Below, in pieces: positions 32,961 to 42,959 of a DNA stretch of 64,000 bases (positions within the stretch are counted from its first letter, which is position 1; the number at the start of each line of letters is the position of its first letter). Made by a program: the position numbers and the translations under genes. The notes below the pieces were generated by a model. The model had not been told where the DNA came from. It saw nothing but the letters and a program-made list of their open reading frames with translations, and searched no databases. Source of the stretch: Brachypterus glaber (taxonomy: Eukaryota; Arthropoda; Insecta; Coleoptera; Kateretidae); NCBI GenBank assembly GCA_958510825.1, contig OY294049.1, positions 28,762,620 through 28,826,619 on the forward strand. The letters run 5' to 3'.

Positions 32961-35399
32961 TTAGGTAATAAAAGAGATAAGAGATATTTCATTATTAAAT
33001 AATTCTTCCTCAGAAATTTCCATCCTGTCACCATCAGGATTATACTCTACGTAAGGCTTCATATCACGGACATGATAATTACCTTTTGTACCCGTACTTT
33101 TGTTTTCTAACTCATAAACTGTTTTAGAAACTTTTTTGAGTACTTTACATAGAACAAATTTTGGACACAGCTTTGCTGAAATATCCTTTATAGCATTTGA
33201 AAGAATTCGGTTTCTCTTCCAAACAAGTTGACCTACTTCAAATTCTACATCACGTTTTCTTAAATTGAACTGTTTAGAGTACCTTTGATAAGCCAAAGTA
33301 AGCTTTTTCTGGACATCTTCGAACAAATCATTCAACTTGTCTAGTTCATTGCAATATTGCTGCCTAACCTCATTTGTCGGATTAAAATTTGTATTAAAGT
33401 TAATAGGTTCATAAAATTTTCCAGAAGTTGGAATTTTTCTGCCAAAAATAATATGAGAAGGTACATATCCCGTAATTTCGTGTATACTATTATTTAAAGC
33501 ATAAGTTATTTGAGTAATATTTTTATCCCAATTTTTATGTGAAGTACCTACAAAACTTCTTATACATTGTCCCAGTGTTTTATTAACTCTCTCAACTTGA
33601 TTATTTTCTGGGTAGTAACGCGGAAGATAAAATATTCGAATATTATATTTTTTAGCAAGGTTTTTAAATTCATTACCAGTAAAATTACTAGCATTATCAC
33701 AAATTATAGTAGAACAAACTCCAAATGTTAAAAATACAGAATTTTCTAGAAATTTTACTATAGCTGGTGAAGATATAGAACGCAAAGGTTTGGTAAAAAT
33801 AAATTTAGAAAAATAGTCAGAAATTACTAGTAAATATCTACAACCTGCGGACGAACGAATATATGGTCCCTGAAGATCAATTGATAGACATTGCATGGGA
33901 TATTTAACTATTTTTTGTTGACCCATTTTTCCAAATTTCATGTAATTTGGCATTTTTTGTGATTGACAAACTTCACAAGCTGTAACGAATTTAATAACAT
34001 CATTTTTAAGATTTTCCCAATAGTATTCTTCGGAAATTCTATGGAGAGATTTATTAATACCCAAGTGTGCTGATAACGGAGTAGAATGACAAAATTCTAA
34101 GACTTTTAGTCTTTGAGGTAACGGAACATACAATTTCCATTCGGAAATGTTTGCAGGCAAAATTTTTTTTCTTGACGAAAATTTATAGATTAGATTATTT
34201 AAACCTATCATGTAAAACGGATATAAATTTGGATTCGCTTTAATTTTATCTCTCAAATCTGTATATTCTTTGTTGACATCTACATCATTAATTACTAATG
34301 AGTTTTGACTGTTGTCAACTTTACAAATTTCTATAAAATTTTGCGGAACTTCAACTTTCAAATGTTCTTCGGTAAGATATTGAATTTCGGGATCATAAGA
34401 ATTGTACTTATGATAAGATAATGTTAATGCATTGAATCTTTGTTCAAATACATCAAAAGATAAATTGTTTGTATCCAAGGAATTTTGTTTTATTAAGGAA
34501 TTTACAAAGTTATTTTGTTTAATTAAGGAATTTTTTAAGTTATTTTTTGCAGAAATATTGTTTTTTAAAGATATTGCATCCACATAATGATCTTTATTGT
34601 CAGGTTCTTCAACCGCTTTTACTCTGCTTAATCCATCGGCAAGAAAATTGAGTTTACCAGGAACATGTGATATTTCAAAGTTATGTTGACGTAATTTTAC
34701 TGACCATCTACATAATCTACCCGCTGGATTTTTCATGTTATTTAACCAAAGTAAAGCTTTGTGATCTGTTCTTACACTGATTTTATGTGGACATGCTTCA
34801 ATATATCCCCTGAACTTATCAAATGCAAATAAAATTGCAGCTAACTCTTTTTCTGAAGTTGTGTAAACTCTACGCTCCCTATCTGAAAAATTTCTGCTAG
34901 CGTAGGATATTACATGTTCAAACCCGTCCTGATTTTGAATTAAACAGGCACTTGCGGCAATGTCACTGGCATCTGTTTGAATTATGAAAGGAAGGCTAAA
35001 TACAGCAGTTACTAAAATTGGAGCTGTTACAAGTTTTTGTTTTAATTCCTCAAATGCTAATTTACCCGCTTCTGTCATTTTTATTTTTTGACCCTTTTTG
35101 TGACCTTTTAATAAATCACTTAAAGGAGCTATTAAATCAGAAAATGAAGGTACAAATCTACGATAGTATGACGTTAAGCCTATCCATCTTTTGATTTTAG
35201 TGAAGGTATTAGGAATGGGATAATTTAACATTGCTGTTACTTTATTGGGATCACAATGAAGACCGTTTTTATCAAGAATGAATCCTAAATATGGAAGTCT
35301 TTCCCTGAAAAATTGACACTTGTCTAAATTGACAGTTAAGTTAGCTTCTATAAGCTTTTGTAAAACTAAATTTAACAGAGCTATATGTTCTTCAAAAGT
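32961..35399 (-). CDS. pol: Pol, second part: RT end, RNase H, integrase
   Basis: The frame is open from 35579, but the first about 59 codons are out of frame with the polymerase; true pol content starts near 35399 with TFEEHIALLN. The RT thumb and connection (CQFFRERLPYLGF) come first. RNase H follows with TDASD, the Glu of SEKELAAILFAF, TDHKALLWL and FLADGLSR. Integrase has an HHCC zinc domain (SAHLGINKSLH ... CEVCQ), core acids in SIDLQGPY, ICDNASNF and NNQVERVNK, and a C-terminal domain (GQLVWKR, DMKPY). The stop is at 32961. All catalytic residues look intact. The enzymes would copy RNA to DNA and insert it in the nucleus. Confidence 0.93.
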   Translation of the reverse strand, partial: TFEEHIALLNLVLQKLIEANLTVNLDKCQFFRERLPYLGFILDKNGLHCDPNKVTAMLNYPIPNTFTKIKRWIGLTSYYRRFVPSFSDLIAPLSDLLKGHKKGQKIKMTEAGKLAFEELKQKLVTAPILVTAVFSLPFIIQTDASDIAASACLIQNQDGFEHVISYASRNFSDRERRVYTTSEKELAAILFAFDKFRGYIEACPHKISVRTDHKALLWLNNMKNPAGRLCRWSVKLRQHNFEISHVPGKLNFLADGLSRVKAVEEPDNKDHYVDAISLKNNISAKNNLKNSLIKQNNFVNSLIKQNSLDTNNLSFDVFEQRFNALTLSYHKYNSYDPEIQYLTEEHLKVEVPQNFIEICKVDNSQNSLVINDVDVNKEYTDLRDKIKANPNLYPFYMIGLNNLIYKFSSRKKILPANISEWKLYVPLPQRLKVLEFCHSTPLSAHLGINKSLHRISEEYYWENLKNDVIKFVTACEVCQSQKMPNYMKFGKMGQQKIVKYPMQCLSIDLQGPYIRSSAGCRYLLVISDYFSKFIFTKPLRSISSPAIVKFLENSVFLTFGVCSTIICDNASNFTGNEFKNLAKKYNIRIFYLPRYYPENNQVERVNKTLGQCIRSFVGTSHKNWDKNITQITYALNNSIHEITGYVPSHIIFGRKIPTSGKFYEPINFNTNFNPTNEVRQQYCNELDKLNDLFEDVQKKLTLAYQRYSKQFNLRKRDVEFEVGQLVWKRNRILSNAIKDISAKLCPKFVLCKVLKKVSKTVYELENKSTGTKGNYHVRDMKPYVEYNPDGDRMEISEEELFNNEISLISFIT

Positions 35400-37080
35400 T
35401 TGAGATAATAATAATGTCATCACAATATACAAAAACATATGGTTCCAATGAATGACCAAAGATAGAGTCCATAAGGCGGCACATTGAAGAAGTTGAAGAA
35501 TGCAACCCAAAAGGAAGTACTGTAAAACGAAAAGTTCCACCAGGAATTGTAAAACTAGTTTTATCTCTACTATTCTCATCTAGAGGTATTTGCCAAAATG
35601 CTGATTTTAAATCTATTGAACTTATGAATTTAGGATTTTTATTTAATGTTTTTAAAATTCTATCCACATTATTAATTGGATAGCTATCTATTACTGAAAT
35701 TTTATTTAACTCACGTCCGTCAAATACAAATCTATAGGTTCCATTTTTCTTTTTAATCAGAAAAACAGCACTATTATAAGGAGAATTAGAAGGTTCAATT
35801 ACACCTAATTTTAACATTTCGTCAAGTTCTTTGTTCAAGTGTTCAAGCATGTAGGGACTAAAATTAAATTGTTTTTGTCTGAAAGAAGGGCCTGTTGTTT
35901 CAATTTTATGTACATATTTATCAGTGCGACCAAGTCTATTAGTACCATCAACAGATGAAAATGAATTAATGACTTCGTTTGCAATTTTTTGTTGTTTAGG
36001 AGTTAAATCCTGTAAAGTGTCATTATTTTCTAAAATATTTTGTTCTGCATTAGAAACTGTACAAATATTTATTAAGTCACTACTGATTTTCCAAGTTAAA
36101 TTTTGGTAATCGATTTTTAAGTGAAATATTTTATGAAAATCGGACCCTAATATTATATTATAGTTAACACTAGGCACAAGAAAAAATTGTATTACTTTAG
36201 TAACATTATCAATAGTTAAAGGGAGGTACACATAACCTAAAATTTTTTGTTGTGAGCCATCAGCTGTTTTCACAAATTTATTGTTAATTTTATGTAATTT
36301 ACATTTAAATTTTTTAATAATTTTTAAGCAATCTTGACCCAATATGCTAGAATTTGAACCACTGTCTAAAAGTGCTATATATTTTTTATTGAAAATAGAG
36401 ATATTTATAAAGGGACGGTTGTCATTTTTGACATTGACCAACATAGGTAAAGTTTCATTCTTTTTATTTTTATAAAAATGTTTAACTTTCTTTAACCAAC
36501 TAGTCCATTCATTAGAACCTCTACGAATATTTTTTGAGATATTTTTAGATAAATGATCATTTATTTTTGAAAATTCCTTGGATTTATTGTAAGATATTTG
36601 GTTATTGTTTTGAGATAACCGAGGTATTGAAGTTTTAAAATTATTTTCTGATAATTTTTGAGATATTTGGTGAGATATTTGTTTATCTTTTTGAGATAAC
36701 TGAGATATTGAATTTTTAAAATTATTTTTTGATAATTTTTGAGATATTTGTTGCGATATTTGGTTATCATTTTGAGATAACGAAGATATTGAATTTTTAA
36801 AATTATTTTTTGATAATTTTTGAGATATTTGTTGAGATATTTGTTTTTCATTTTGAGATAATTGAGATATTGCAGGTTTAAAATTATTTTTTGATAATTT
36901 TTGAGATATTTTGTCATTTTTTGACACATTGTCATTTTTTGACAATTTTGTAGAAAAAAGTGGAGGTAATATTCTGTTATTTTCTGACAGGTTATAAGAA
37001 TTTTTAAGATAATTTTTTGACGGTGGATCCTTACCAAAAGAAAAAGAAAAAGGACCCAAATTTATTAGTTTTTTGAGCAC
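35392..37080 (-). CDS. pol: Pol, first part: repeat domain, protease, RT fingers/palm
   Basis: A 562-codon frame in the -1 frame relative to gag and overlapping its end. It has no need of its own start; the GTG at 37080 is only the frame's edge. Residues 61-168 are four 27-residue repeats (KLSKNNFK...QISQ). The protease DSG is at 239 (IALLDSGSNSS). RT blocks follow: FDGRELNK, ISSIDLKSAFWQI, LPFGLHSS and the catalytic YCDD at 552-555. Seven codons later the frame ends at TGA because of a one-base shift; polymerase sequence continues at once in the next frame. Confidence 0.93.
   Translation of the reverse strand: MLKKLINLGPFSFSFGKDPPSKNYLKNSYNLSENNRILPPLFSTKLSKNDNVSKNDKISQKLSKNNFKPAISQLSQNEKQISQQISQKLSKNNFKNSISSLSQNDNQISQQISQKLSKNNFKNSISQLSQKDKQISHQISQKLSENNFKTSIPRLSQNNNQISYNKSKEFSKINDHLSKNISKNIRRGSNEWTSWLKKVKHFYKNKKNETLPMLVNVKNDNRPFINISIFNKKYIALLDSGSNSSILGQDCLKIIKKFKCKLHKINNKFVKTADGSQQKILGYVYLPLTIDNVTKVIQFFLVPSVNYNIILGSDFHKIFHLKIDYQNLTWKISSDLINICTVSNAEQNILENNDTLQDLTPKQQKIANEVINSFSSVDGTNRLGRTDKYVHKIETTGPSFRQKQFNFSPYMLEHLNKELDEMLKLGVIEPSNSPYNSAVFLIKKKNGTYRFVFDGRELNKISVIDSYPINNVDRILKTLNKNPKFISSIDLKSAFWQIPLDENSRDKTSFTIPGGTFRFTVLPFGLHSSTSSMCRLMDSIFGHSLEPYVFVYCDDIIIISNF
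36577..36900 (-). repeat. 81-bp coding tandem repeat in pol, four units
   Basis: Four consecutive in-frame units encode KLSKNNFKnSIsnLSQ-type peptides of 27 residues, ending QISQ. They are Asn/Gln/Ser/Lys-rich and probably disordered or helical. They sit between the frameshift site and the protease, where Gypsy elements usually have little sequence. The DNA word GATAATTTTTGAGATATTT recurs in each unit on the plus strand. Confidence 0.9.
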
Positions 37081-38390
37081 TTTTTACAGGTAATTTTTGT
37101 GAAATTTTTGGCACCACAGCCCATACAAAATTTCTGACGTTTTTGTCTACACAACTGATAAGTATGACCTACTGTGTCACAATTCCAACAAGTTATTTGT
37201 TTAACATTGTTATTTGTATTAGAGAATTTTGAGGTACTTTTATTAAAACTTTTTGAGGTATTTTGTGAGGTACTAGGCATGTTTAAATTACAGCAATTAT
37301 TACAGGCATTTGAAGAAGAAACTTTTTCAATATAAGCCAATTGTGGTTCAGGAACTTGTTTACTTTGAGAAGAAGATTTTGTACAAAGATAAGCTTCGTC
37401 AATTCTTCTACATAATTGAGCTAACTGAGTTATACTAATAATTTCAATTATAGAAGTTTGTCTAACATAATAAGAAAGTAAATTACTTTTTATATATTTT
37501 AATTTATCCATTTCGGATAATTTGTTAGATAATTTATCAAATAATGACTGCATAATAGCAATAAAAATACTCACAGGCTCATTTTTTCCTTGTTTGCGAG
37601 TTTTTATTTGTTCCAACAAACGGTCATCATAATTGATTGGTAAAAAATCCTTTTTTAATAGATCTGACAGTTCTTGCCAATTATTGACAGAATCTTTTAC
37701 ACTTCTGTACCAATATAAAGCATGGTCCTTGAAAAGTTCAACTGACGATTGAAAAAGTTCTTTTTCAGATATATTTCTGGAAGCTGCAAGTTCAGAAATG
37801 TTTTGTAAGAAATTAGTTACGCTAGATTGTCCATCAAAGATTATCCCTAGCTTATTTATTGCATATGATTTTTGACTATTGAATGAGGTAGCATTAAATA
37901 CTGTATTATTCATTGAATGCGAGTTATTAAGGGTTTGATCTTGAATTTCTATAACAGGTTTATTTTTCTGTATTTTTTCTTTAAGTGAAGCATCTAAAAG
38001 AATAAAGTCTGAAGTTATTTCATTTTTATAATCAATTTCTTCGGCGTTTTCTTCTGATGGTAGCATGAGATGAATTCTACGCATGTAATGCACAATTCTG
38101 CTATCAATTTTTCTATACTGAGAGTCATGTTCATCAGAATCAAACTCCGAAATAAGAAGTTTTATTTGATTATAGGCAAGATCAATAATTTTCTTTTCAT
38201 TTTCAAAATTAAAATCTAAGTTAGTTAATTTCCTACCCTCGTATACTGTAATCAACTGAGTTAATATTTTTCTTTTATCAGTAAGATTTTTTCTAGTAGG
38301 AGGATTTTTCCTGATAGCTAATTCAAAATCAACCTCATTTTCGTCTAGATTTTTTGAATATTCACAAGGATTTAAAATTTTTGGATACAT
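37065..38390 (-). CDS. gag: Gag with CCHC zinc knuckle
   Basis: The frame is open from 38447 (460 codons); the Met at 38390 (MYPKILNPCEYSK) is the likelier start because the 19 residues before it are hydrophobic and lie in what looks like leader. The central region (YWYRSVKDSVNNWQELSD, PVSIFIAIMQSLFDKL) matches the Retrotrans_gag capsid pattern. The zinc knuckle CWNCDTVGHTYQLC is at residues 420-433 of the long form, followed by a second Cys cluster (CMGC...CKKC). The frame is intact. Stop lies right after the slippery heptamer. Confidence 0.92.
   Translation of the reverse strand: MYPKILNPCEYSKNLDENEVDFELAIRKNPPTRKNLTDKRKILTQLITVYEGRKLTNLDFNFENEKKIIDLAYNQIKLLISEFDSDEHDSQYRKIDSRIVHYMRRIHLMLPSEENAEEIDYKNEITSDFILLDASLKEKIQKNKPVIEIQDQTLNNSHSMNNTVFNATSFNSQKSYAINKLGIIFDGQSSVTNFLQNISELAASRNISEKELFQSSVELFKDHALYWYRSVKDSVNNWQELSDLLKKDFLPINYDDRLLEQIKTRKQGKNEPVSIFIAIMQSLFDKLSNKLSEMDKLKYIKSNLLSYYVRQTSIIEIISITQLAQLCRRIDEAYLCTKSSSQSKQVPEPQLAYIEKVSSSNACNNCCNLNMPSTSQNTSKSFNKSTSKFSNTNNNVKQITCWNCDTVGHTYQLCRQKRQKFCMGCGAKNFTKITCKKCSKN
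37068..37074 (-). promoter_or_regulatory. -1 ribosomal frameshift heptamer AAAAAAC
   Basis: In coding orientation gag ends TCA AAA AAC TAA, so A AAA AAC sits in the correct phase (X XXY YYZ) directly before the gag stop at 37065-37067. The downstream pol frame is -1 relative to gag. This is a canonical retroviral slippery sequence and explains Gag-Pol synthesis. Confidence 0.88.
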
Positions 38391-38944
38391 TTTTAAAATA
38401 TTGTGATATGAAACCCAAAATAGAATAAAATCCAAAGGTAAAATCAAGAAATTTCTGAGGCAAAAGAAATATAATAAAAATATAAAATATATTTAGAAGT
38501 GTATACCTCTGTCTAATATATCTGTCAAAAAATATTTGTCAAAATGTATCAGCAAAAATATATTTTTGTTAAAATATAATTTTCAAAAAGTAGCAAAATA
38601 CACCTGGCAAAATATTAATTTAAAAACATATTTGTTGAGCTGTACCTGCCAAATTATTCTTTATATAAGGTAAATGTCAAGATATATGCTTAAATTTCAA
38701 AGCAAAAGAAAAGTTATTTTTTTTTATAAAAAAATGTGAAGATATTTGTAGATATTTTAGAGAACTGAATAATATTTTAAGATATTATAACAAGATATTA
38801 AATATTGTCATAACCGGTTATTTTATTTGCCAATTTTTATAAAAAAGTACACATAGTTCAAAGAAAATTTAAGAAAAAGAAAATATTTCAAAATATATCC
38901 TTAGAAACCAAGAACCAAAGTTGACATTAAATCAATAATGACCA
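38391..38944 (-). other. 5' leader of the gypsy element
   Basis: Untranslated region between primer site and gag, AT-rich, with repeated CAAAATATA-type words at about 38525-38640. It would hold packaging signals, none of which can be identified by eye. Confidence 0.55.
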
Positions 38945-38963
38945 CTTTTTAGTTGAGGCGCCA
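38945..38963 (-). promoter_or_regulatory. Primer-binding site
   Basis: Coding-strand TGGCGCCTCAACTAAAAAG lies about seven bases inside the 5' LTR. The TGGCGCC start suits a tRNA-Lys-type primer, but the later bases do not extend that match well. Confidence 0.55.
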
Positions 38964-38970
38964 TTTCATA

Positions 38971-40550
38971 TAGCGTTGTCAGTCACTTAGGCAACGTCTT
39001 TTATAATTTTATTGATTTTGACAAGAAATGTCAAAAATGACAACAATTGTCAAAACAGACAAACCTTGTAAAATCAACAAAATTATGTGTTGGTTTTAAC
39101 ACTAATGCTGTGATAAGCTCCAAACTAGCTCAGGCGTGGAGTTCTTTGGTTCCTATAAAGTTTTATAGAAACTTCTTGGTTTTCGAAAGATTTATTTTGA
39201 AAAGATTTGGGCGCCAACAGTAAGCTTTCAAAATGAGTGGGCTATGAGTAGCAATTAAAGTTCACTGATTTTTGTTGTTAAAATATTTTGTTAAAATATG
39301 AATTTTATCTTTATATCTGAAAAATAAAATATCATTTTAAGGAAACACAATTTTAAAGATAAATGTACAAAAATTTATTTTAAAAGTTATAAAGGAAATA
39401 AAGAAATAATAACCATTTAGTTATTATTATATTTAATCGACATATGTATACGAATGATCTTTGAACCATGGAACTACGTTCATGTATTTTTATAAATATT
39501 AAAAGTTAAGCATTTTATAGGTTAGAAGAATCTATAAAATGTGTCTTGCAAAAGACAAAGGATTAAAAGAATTAAAAAGATTAAAAAGAGCTCTTTTTTT
39601 ACAGTGTGTGTTTAGATATGATTGTTTTAAATATGAGTATTTCATAAGATATGAATTTATGTTTTGTTTAAAAAGATAAGTTTTAAATTGGCAAGTTAAT
39701 TGTTGAAAGGCATCACCAGAATAAGAAATGTAGGAAGCATACGACCTTAAAACTTATTTGTGAATCCAAACTGTGGTTCTGAAGTCTCTCCGAGTAGGTA
39801 GATTTTCATCAAAGTCAGTCTGTGTGGTTATAACTTCTGAGATAGGATTTCTGTTTATGGAGAATGTTAAGCAGATCAAGATAAACAGGTACAATGGGTA
39901 TCAGCTTCATTCTTCCATCAGGAATTAAAATAAATTATCAAGATGTATTTTGTGCCATGCGGCTTTTAGGTTAAGATCTGGATATTGCGCTTTTAAACAT
40001 AATGTTTAAAACCCATGGTCTAAAACTGATTAAAAGAAATTGTAGAAATGAAAGAGAATAAAAGAAAATAAATTCTTACCTGCTCATGTAGTTTTAGAAG
40101 AGAAAAAGATATTAAGAGAAATGTGCTTCGGCAAGTACCATTTTAAAATGAACGTCTCGTCAGATGTCATTTTACGATTGACTACTTGGCCGTAAGGTGT
40201 CGCATTAGAAAAATATTAATTTTAATATTTTTTCTAATTTTGGATTTATACAATGTAGATAATAATTTAATTACATATAATGTATTATTATATTATAAGA
40301 AAATAAGGAAATCAATTATAAATCAATTTTCTTTGAAAATCAATATCAGTGATAAAGAAATCTGTAAAGATATTTGGTTCAAGATAACAACGAATACAGA
40401 TGCCTAATTGGTAATTGTTACTCATCTACTGATTCATAGATGGCAGTAGTTGTACCAATTTGAAATTAATATTTGAAATTAAATAAATATTAATTTATAA
40501 TTATTGTAGAAGAACTGTAAATATAAACTATTTACATGTGAATGCTACAA
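38971..40550 (-). repeat. 5' LTR, 1,580 bp
   Basis: Promoter-bearing LTR in coding orientation. It looks identical to 30471-32050. The 73-codon frame at 40186-40407 repeats the one in the other LTR. Confidence 0.95.
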
Positions 40551-41385
40551 TTTACACTTTAAATTCAACATTTTTAAGTTATTTTCTCAACTGTGTCAAT
40601 ACGCTGAAGATACGTCATTATCTGTTACTGGAAAACCTATCGAGAAACGTAGAAAACATTATTAACAAAATGATTGAATCTTGTAAATGTGATAATCTTA
40701 TACTAAACCCAGAAAAAACAGTTTTATTAAGTTTCTCAAACAGTAAAATTTTATTTAATCCCTTTATTAAAGAAACAAACAAATTTTTGGGCTTGACAAT
40801 TGATAACAGACTTTCTTGGAAGCCTCATATAGATGCCATAGCAAAAAAGCTAAATAGTGCCCATTATGCTATATATAATCTTACAAAATGTGTCGATATT
40901 ACAAGTACATTAGCTTACTATTTGGCCTATGTTCAAAGTAGACTGTATGGAATTATTATTTGGGCTTTTCCCTCAGAGAGTGAAAGGCTTTTTAAAATAC
41001 AAAAAAAAATATTAGGAATCTCTCGAAAAGTCATTATCAGGAACATTGCAAGCCACTGTTTATAAAATATAAAATAATGACTTTATACTCATTATACATT
41101 TACAATATATGCACATTTGTTTTTCAAAATGGAAACTTCTTTCATATTTACAAAAACAAATTGTTTAATAAAGGAATGGAAACCAGACAAGGTGACTTCT
41201 TCGCGATTCCAGCACACAACACTGCTCTATTTGAAAAAGGCCCTAGATATTTAGGTATTAAAATATTCAACAACCTTCCTAAAGAAATAAGGGAAATATC
41301 AGATTTTAAACTATTCAAGTTGAAGTTAAAACAATTTTGTTTAGAAAGGCCTTTTTACTCAATTGAAGAATTTTTTAATTTTTAA
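40551..41385 (+). pseudogene. LINE ORF2, downstream reverse transcriptase part
   Basis: Continuation of the LINE cut at 30470. Shortly after the junction, QLCQYAEDTSLSV is the catalytic box, with Glu in place of the first Asp of the usual YADD. A frame change then leads to NPEKTVLLSFS, KFLGLTIDNRLSWKPHI and, after another at about 41065, the C-terminal region ending SIEEFFNF. The final segment (GPRYLGIKIFNNLPKEI) is typical of jockey/CR1-like arthropod elements. It is inactive: catalytic change plus frameshifts. Confidence 0.87.
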
Positions 41386-41538
41386 TCCGAATCCGATTCC
41401 TGCATGAATCGTTTTGTCTAAATTGTTTTGTCTTACTGTTTATGTACATATTTAAATTATATTCTTGTGACGTACTACTAATATTCATGTAATTATGGAT
41501 TTTCTAGTGAATAAAGAATCTTATCATCTTAAAAAAAG
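41386..41538 (+). other. LINE 3' untranslated end
   Basis: Ends GTGAATAAAGAATCTTATCA followed by TCTTAAAAAAAG: a polyadenylation-like AATAAA just before the tail, as expected for a LINE 3' end. The 5' remnant of the copia element follows directly. Confidence 0.65.
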
Positions 41539-41671
41539 CTAGATCAAGGTATGACAGTAATTGTCAAGAGGTTGTCATGAATTGTTATTTTAACATTGAA
41601 ATAAAGAAAACTCTTTTGGAATCTATTGGATCACTTCCTGAAGCTATTTACAAGCACTGTAAATCTTATTA

Positions 41672-41686
41672 GGTTATCGGCCCAGC
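41672..41686 (+). promoter_or_regulatory. Copia primer-binding site
   Basis: GGTTATCGGCCCAGC closely resembles the copia site GGTTATGGGCCCAGT, complementary to an internal part of initiator tRNA-Met (recalled). It marks the end of the 5' LTR. Confidence 0.7.
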
Positions 41687-41702
41687 GAGATTGTGCGTAA
41701 AT

Positions 41703-42667
41703 ATGGAAGATGAAAAATATATAATTCCATTATTTGAAGGAAAAAACAACTGGAAATATCGAATGCTCATTCTACTAGAGAAACACAATCTATTAGATTG
41801 TCTGGAAAAACGAAATGAAGCCGTTGTACGTTCTTCTGGAAGCGGAAGATAGAGCGGAACAGCATAGGCTCGATAAGTTGAAAGAGGAAAGGTTACAACG
41901 GGAACGCAAGTGCAAGTCGTATATTGTTCAAAGAATAGCAGACAGTCACTTGGAATATATCAAGGATAAGAAGACTTCTTGGGAAATCTGGTCAAGTCTT
42001 AGGTCAGTGTTTGAGAAAAAGGGAATAGCCAATCAAATAATGCTAAGGAAGCAGCAGTTAACCATGAAGCTAAGGGTAGGAGGAACACTTTATCAGGTTT
42101 AACAAAGTTATTAGAGAATTGATAGATTCTGGAACCAAGATGTCAGAGGAAGACAGGATATGTCATTTGTTTCTGACATTGCCGAAGAAATACGACATAA
42201 TCATAACAGCTTTGGAAACTCTTTCTGGCAGTAAATTGACATTAGAGTTTGTGAAAGGAAAACTCTTGGACGAGGAATTAAAACATAACGGAATTGGGTT
42301 ATGTAGAGCACAGAGTGAACCTGTTGCGTTTGCAGTAACAAACGACTTTAAATATAGGTACTATCGATGTGGACAACTAGGCCACAAGCGGTTAGATTGT
42401 AAACTTGAGGATTGTGGAAATTACGCAGATCAAGGAACTTCTGGAAATTTGAACAGAAGGAATTATGAAAATCAAGGAACTTTTGTCAATTCGAACAGAA
42501 GATATTCAAATGGTGTAGACAAAAAGGAAAACCAGAAAACAGCAGCTTTCTGCTTTATGGTAGACAGTGATCAGGTTTTAAAGAATACGGAAACGATCTA
42601 TTGTTTGCACTGGATTCTGGAGCATCTGAGCATTTGGTCAACATCAAAAAATATTTCTCAAGTCTAA
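41703..42667 (+). pseudogene. gag: Copia Gag region
   Basis: The start ATG at 41703 gives MEDEKYIIPLFEGKNNWKYR, the usual copia Gag opening (fold with W-containing FxGxNxxxW). Frameshifts near 41820 and 42105 separate it from segments 41815-42102 and 42119-42667. The second contains RICHLFLTLPKKYD, typical of UBN2-like copia Gag, and a zinc knuckle RYYRCGQLGHKRLDC in which the first Cys is replaced by Tyr. Non-functional as it stands. Confidence 0.85.
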
Positions 42668-42957
42668 AAAGTACAGAAACAATAGTTATTTCATCAGCAA
42701 AGATAGATCAAAGTATGATATCGAAAAATATTGAAAATATCACAGCAGTTAGTCGATTATCAGGAAAAAAATGCGAAATTAATGCGAAGATCTTTATTGA
42801 AAACTTAAAATTAAATTTGCTATCTGTACAAAAAATGGTAGCAAATGGAATGAAAATCATTTTTGAGAAAGAACAAGCAAAAATCTATAAGGAAAATGAG
42901 CTAGTTGCCATTGATTTGTCTATTTCAGATTTGTGTGGGCTTATAAAAGAATCTTAG
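42601..42957 (+). CDS. Copia aspartic protease region
   Basis: 118-codon frame with ALDSGASEHLV near its start, the copia DSGA protease motif, and LNLLSVQKMVANG, the conserved block before integrase. It overlaps the end of the gag segment in a different frame. Protease would process Gag-Pol. Confidence 0.85.
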   Translation: MFALDSGASEHLVNIKKYFSSLKSTETIVISSAKIDQSMISKNIENITAVSRLSGKKCEINAKIFIENLKLNLLSVQKMVANGMKIIFEKEQAKIYKENELVAIDLSISDLCGLIKES

Positions 42958-42959
42958 GA

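Larger units (their letters stand above)
30471..40550 (-). mobile_element. Young gypsy-type LTR retrotransposon, nearly complete
   Basis: Two 1,580-bp direct repeats, exactly 8,500 bases apart, enclose gag and pol on the minus strand. The LTRs look identical throughout by eye, implying very recent insertion. In coding orientation they begin TGTAGCATTC (or TTGTAGC) and end ACGCTA. The flanks give TAAA/TAAA or TAAAT/TAAAA as target duplication depending on the exact boundary. No env is present. It splits a LINE. The only visible lesion in its coding capacity is a one-base frame change within the reverse transcriptase. Confidence 0.95.

Noticed and set aside
35924..36109. Plus-strand frame inside gypsy pol
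   Set aside because: Antisense shadow of the well-supported pol frame.
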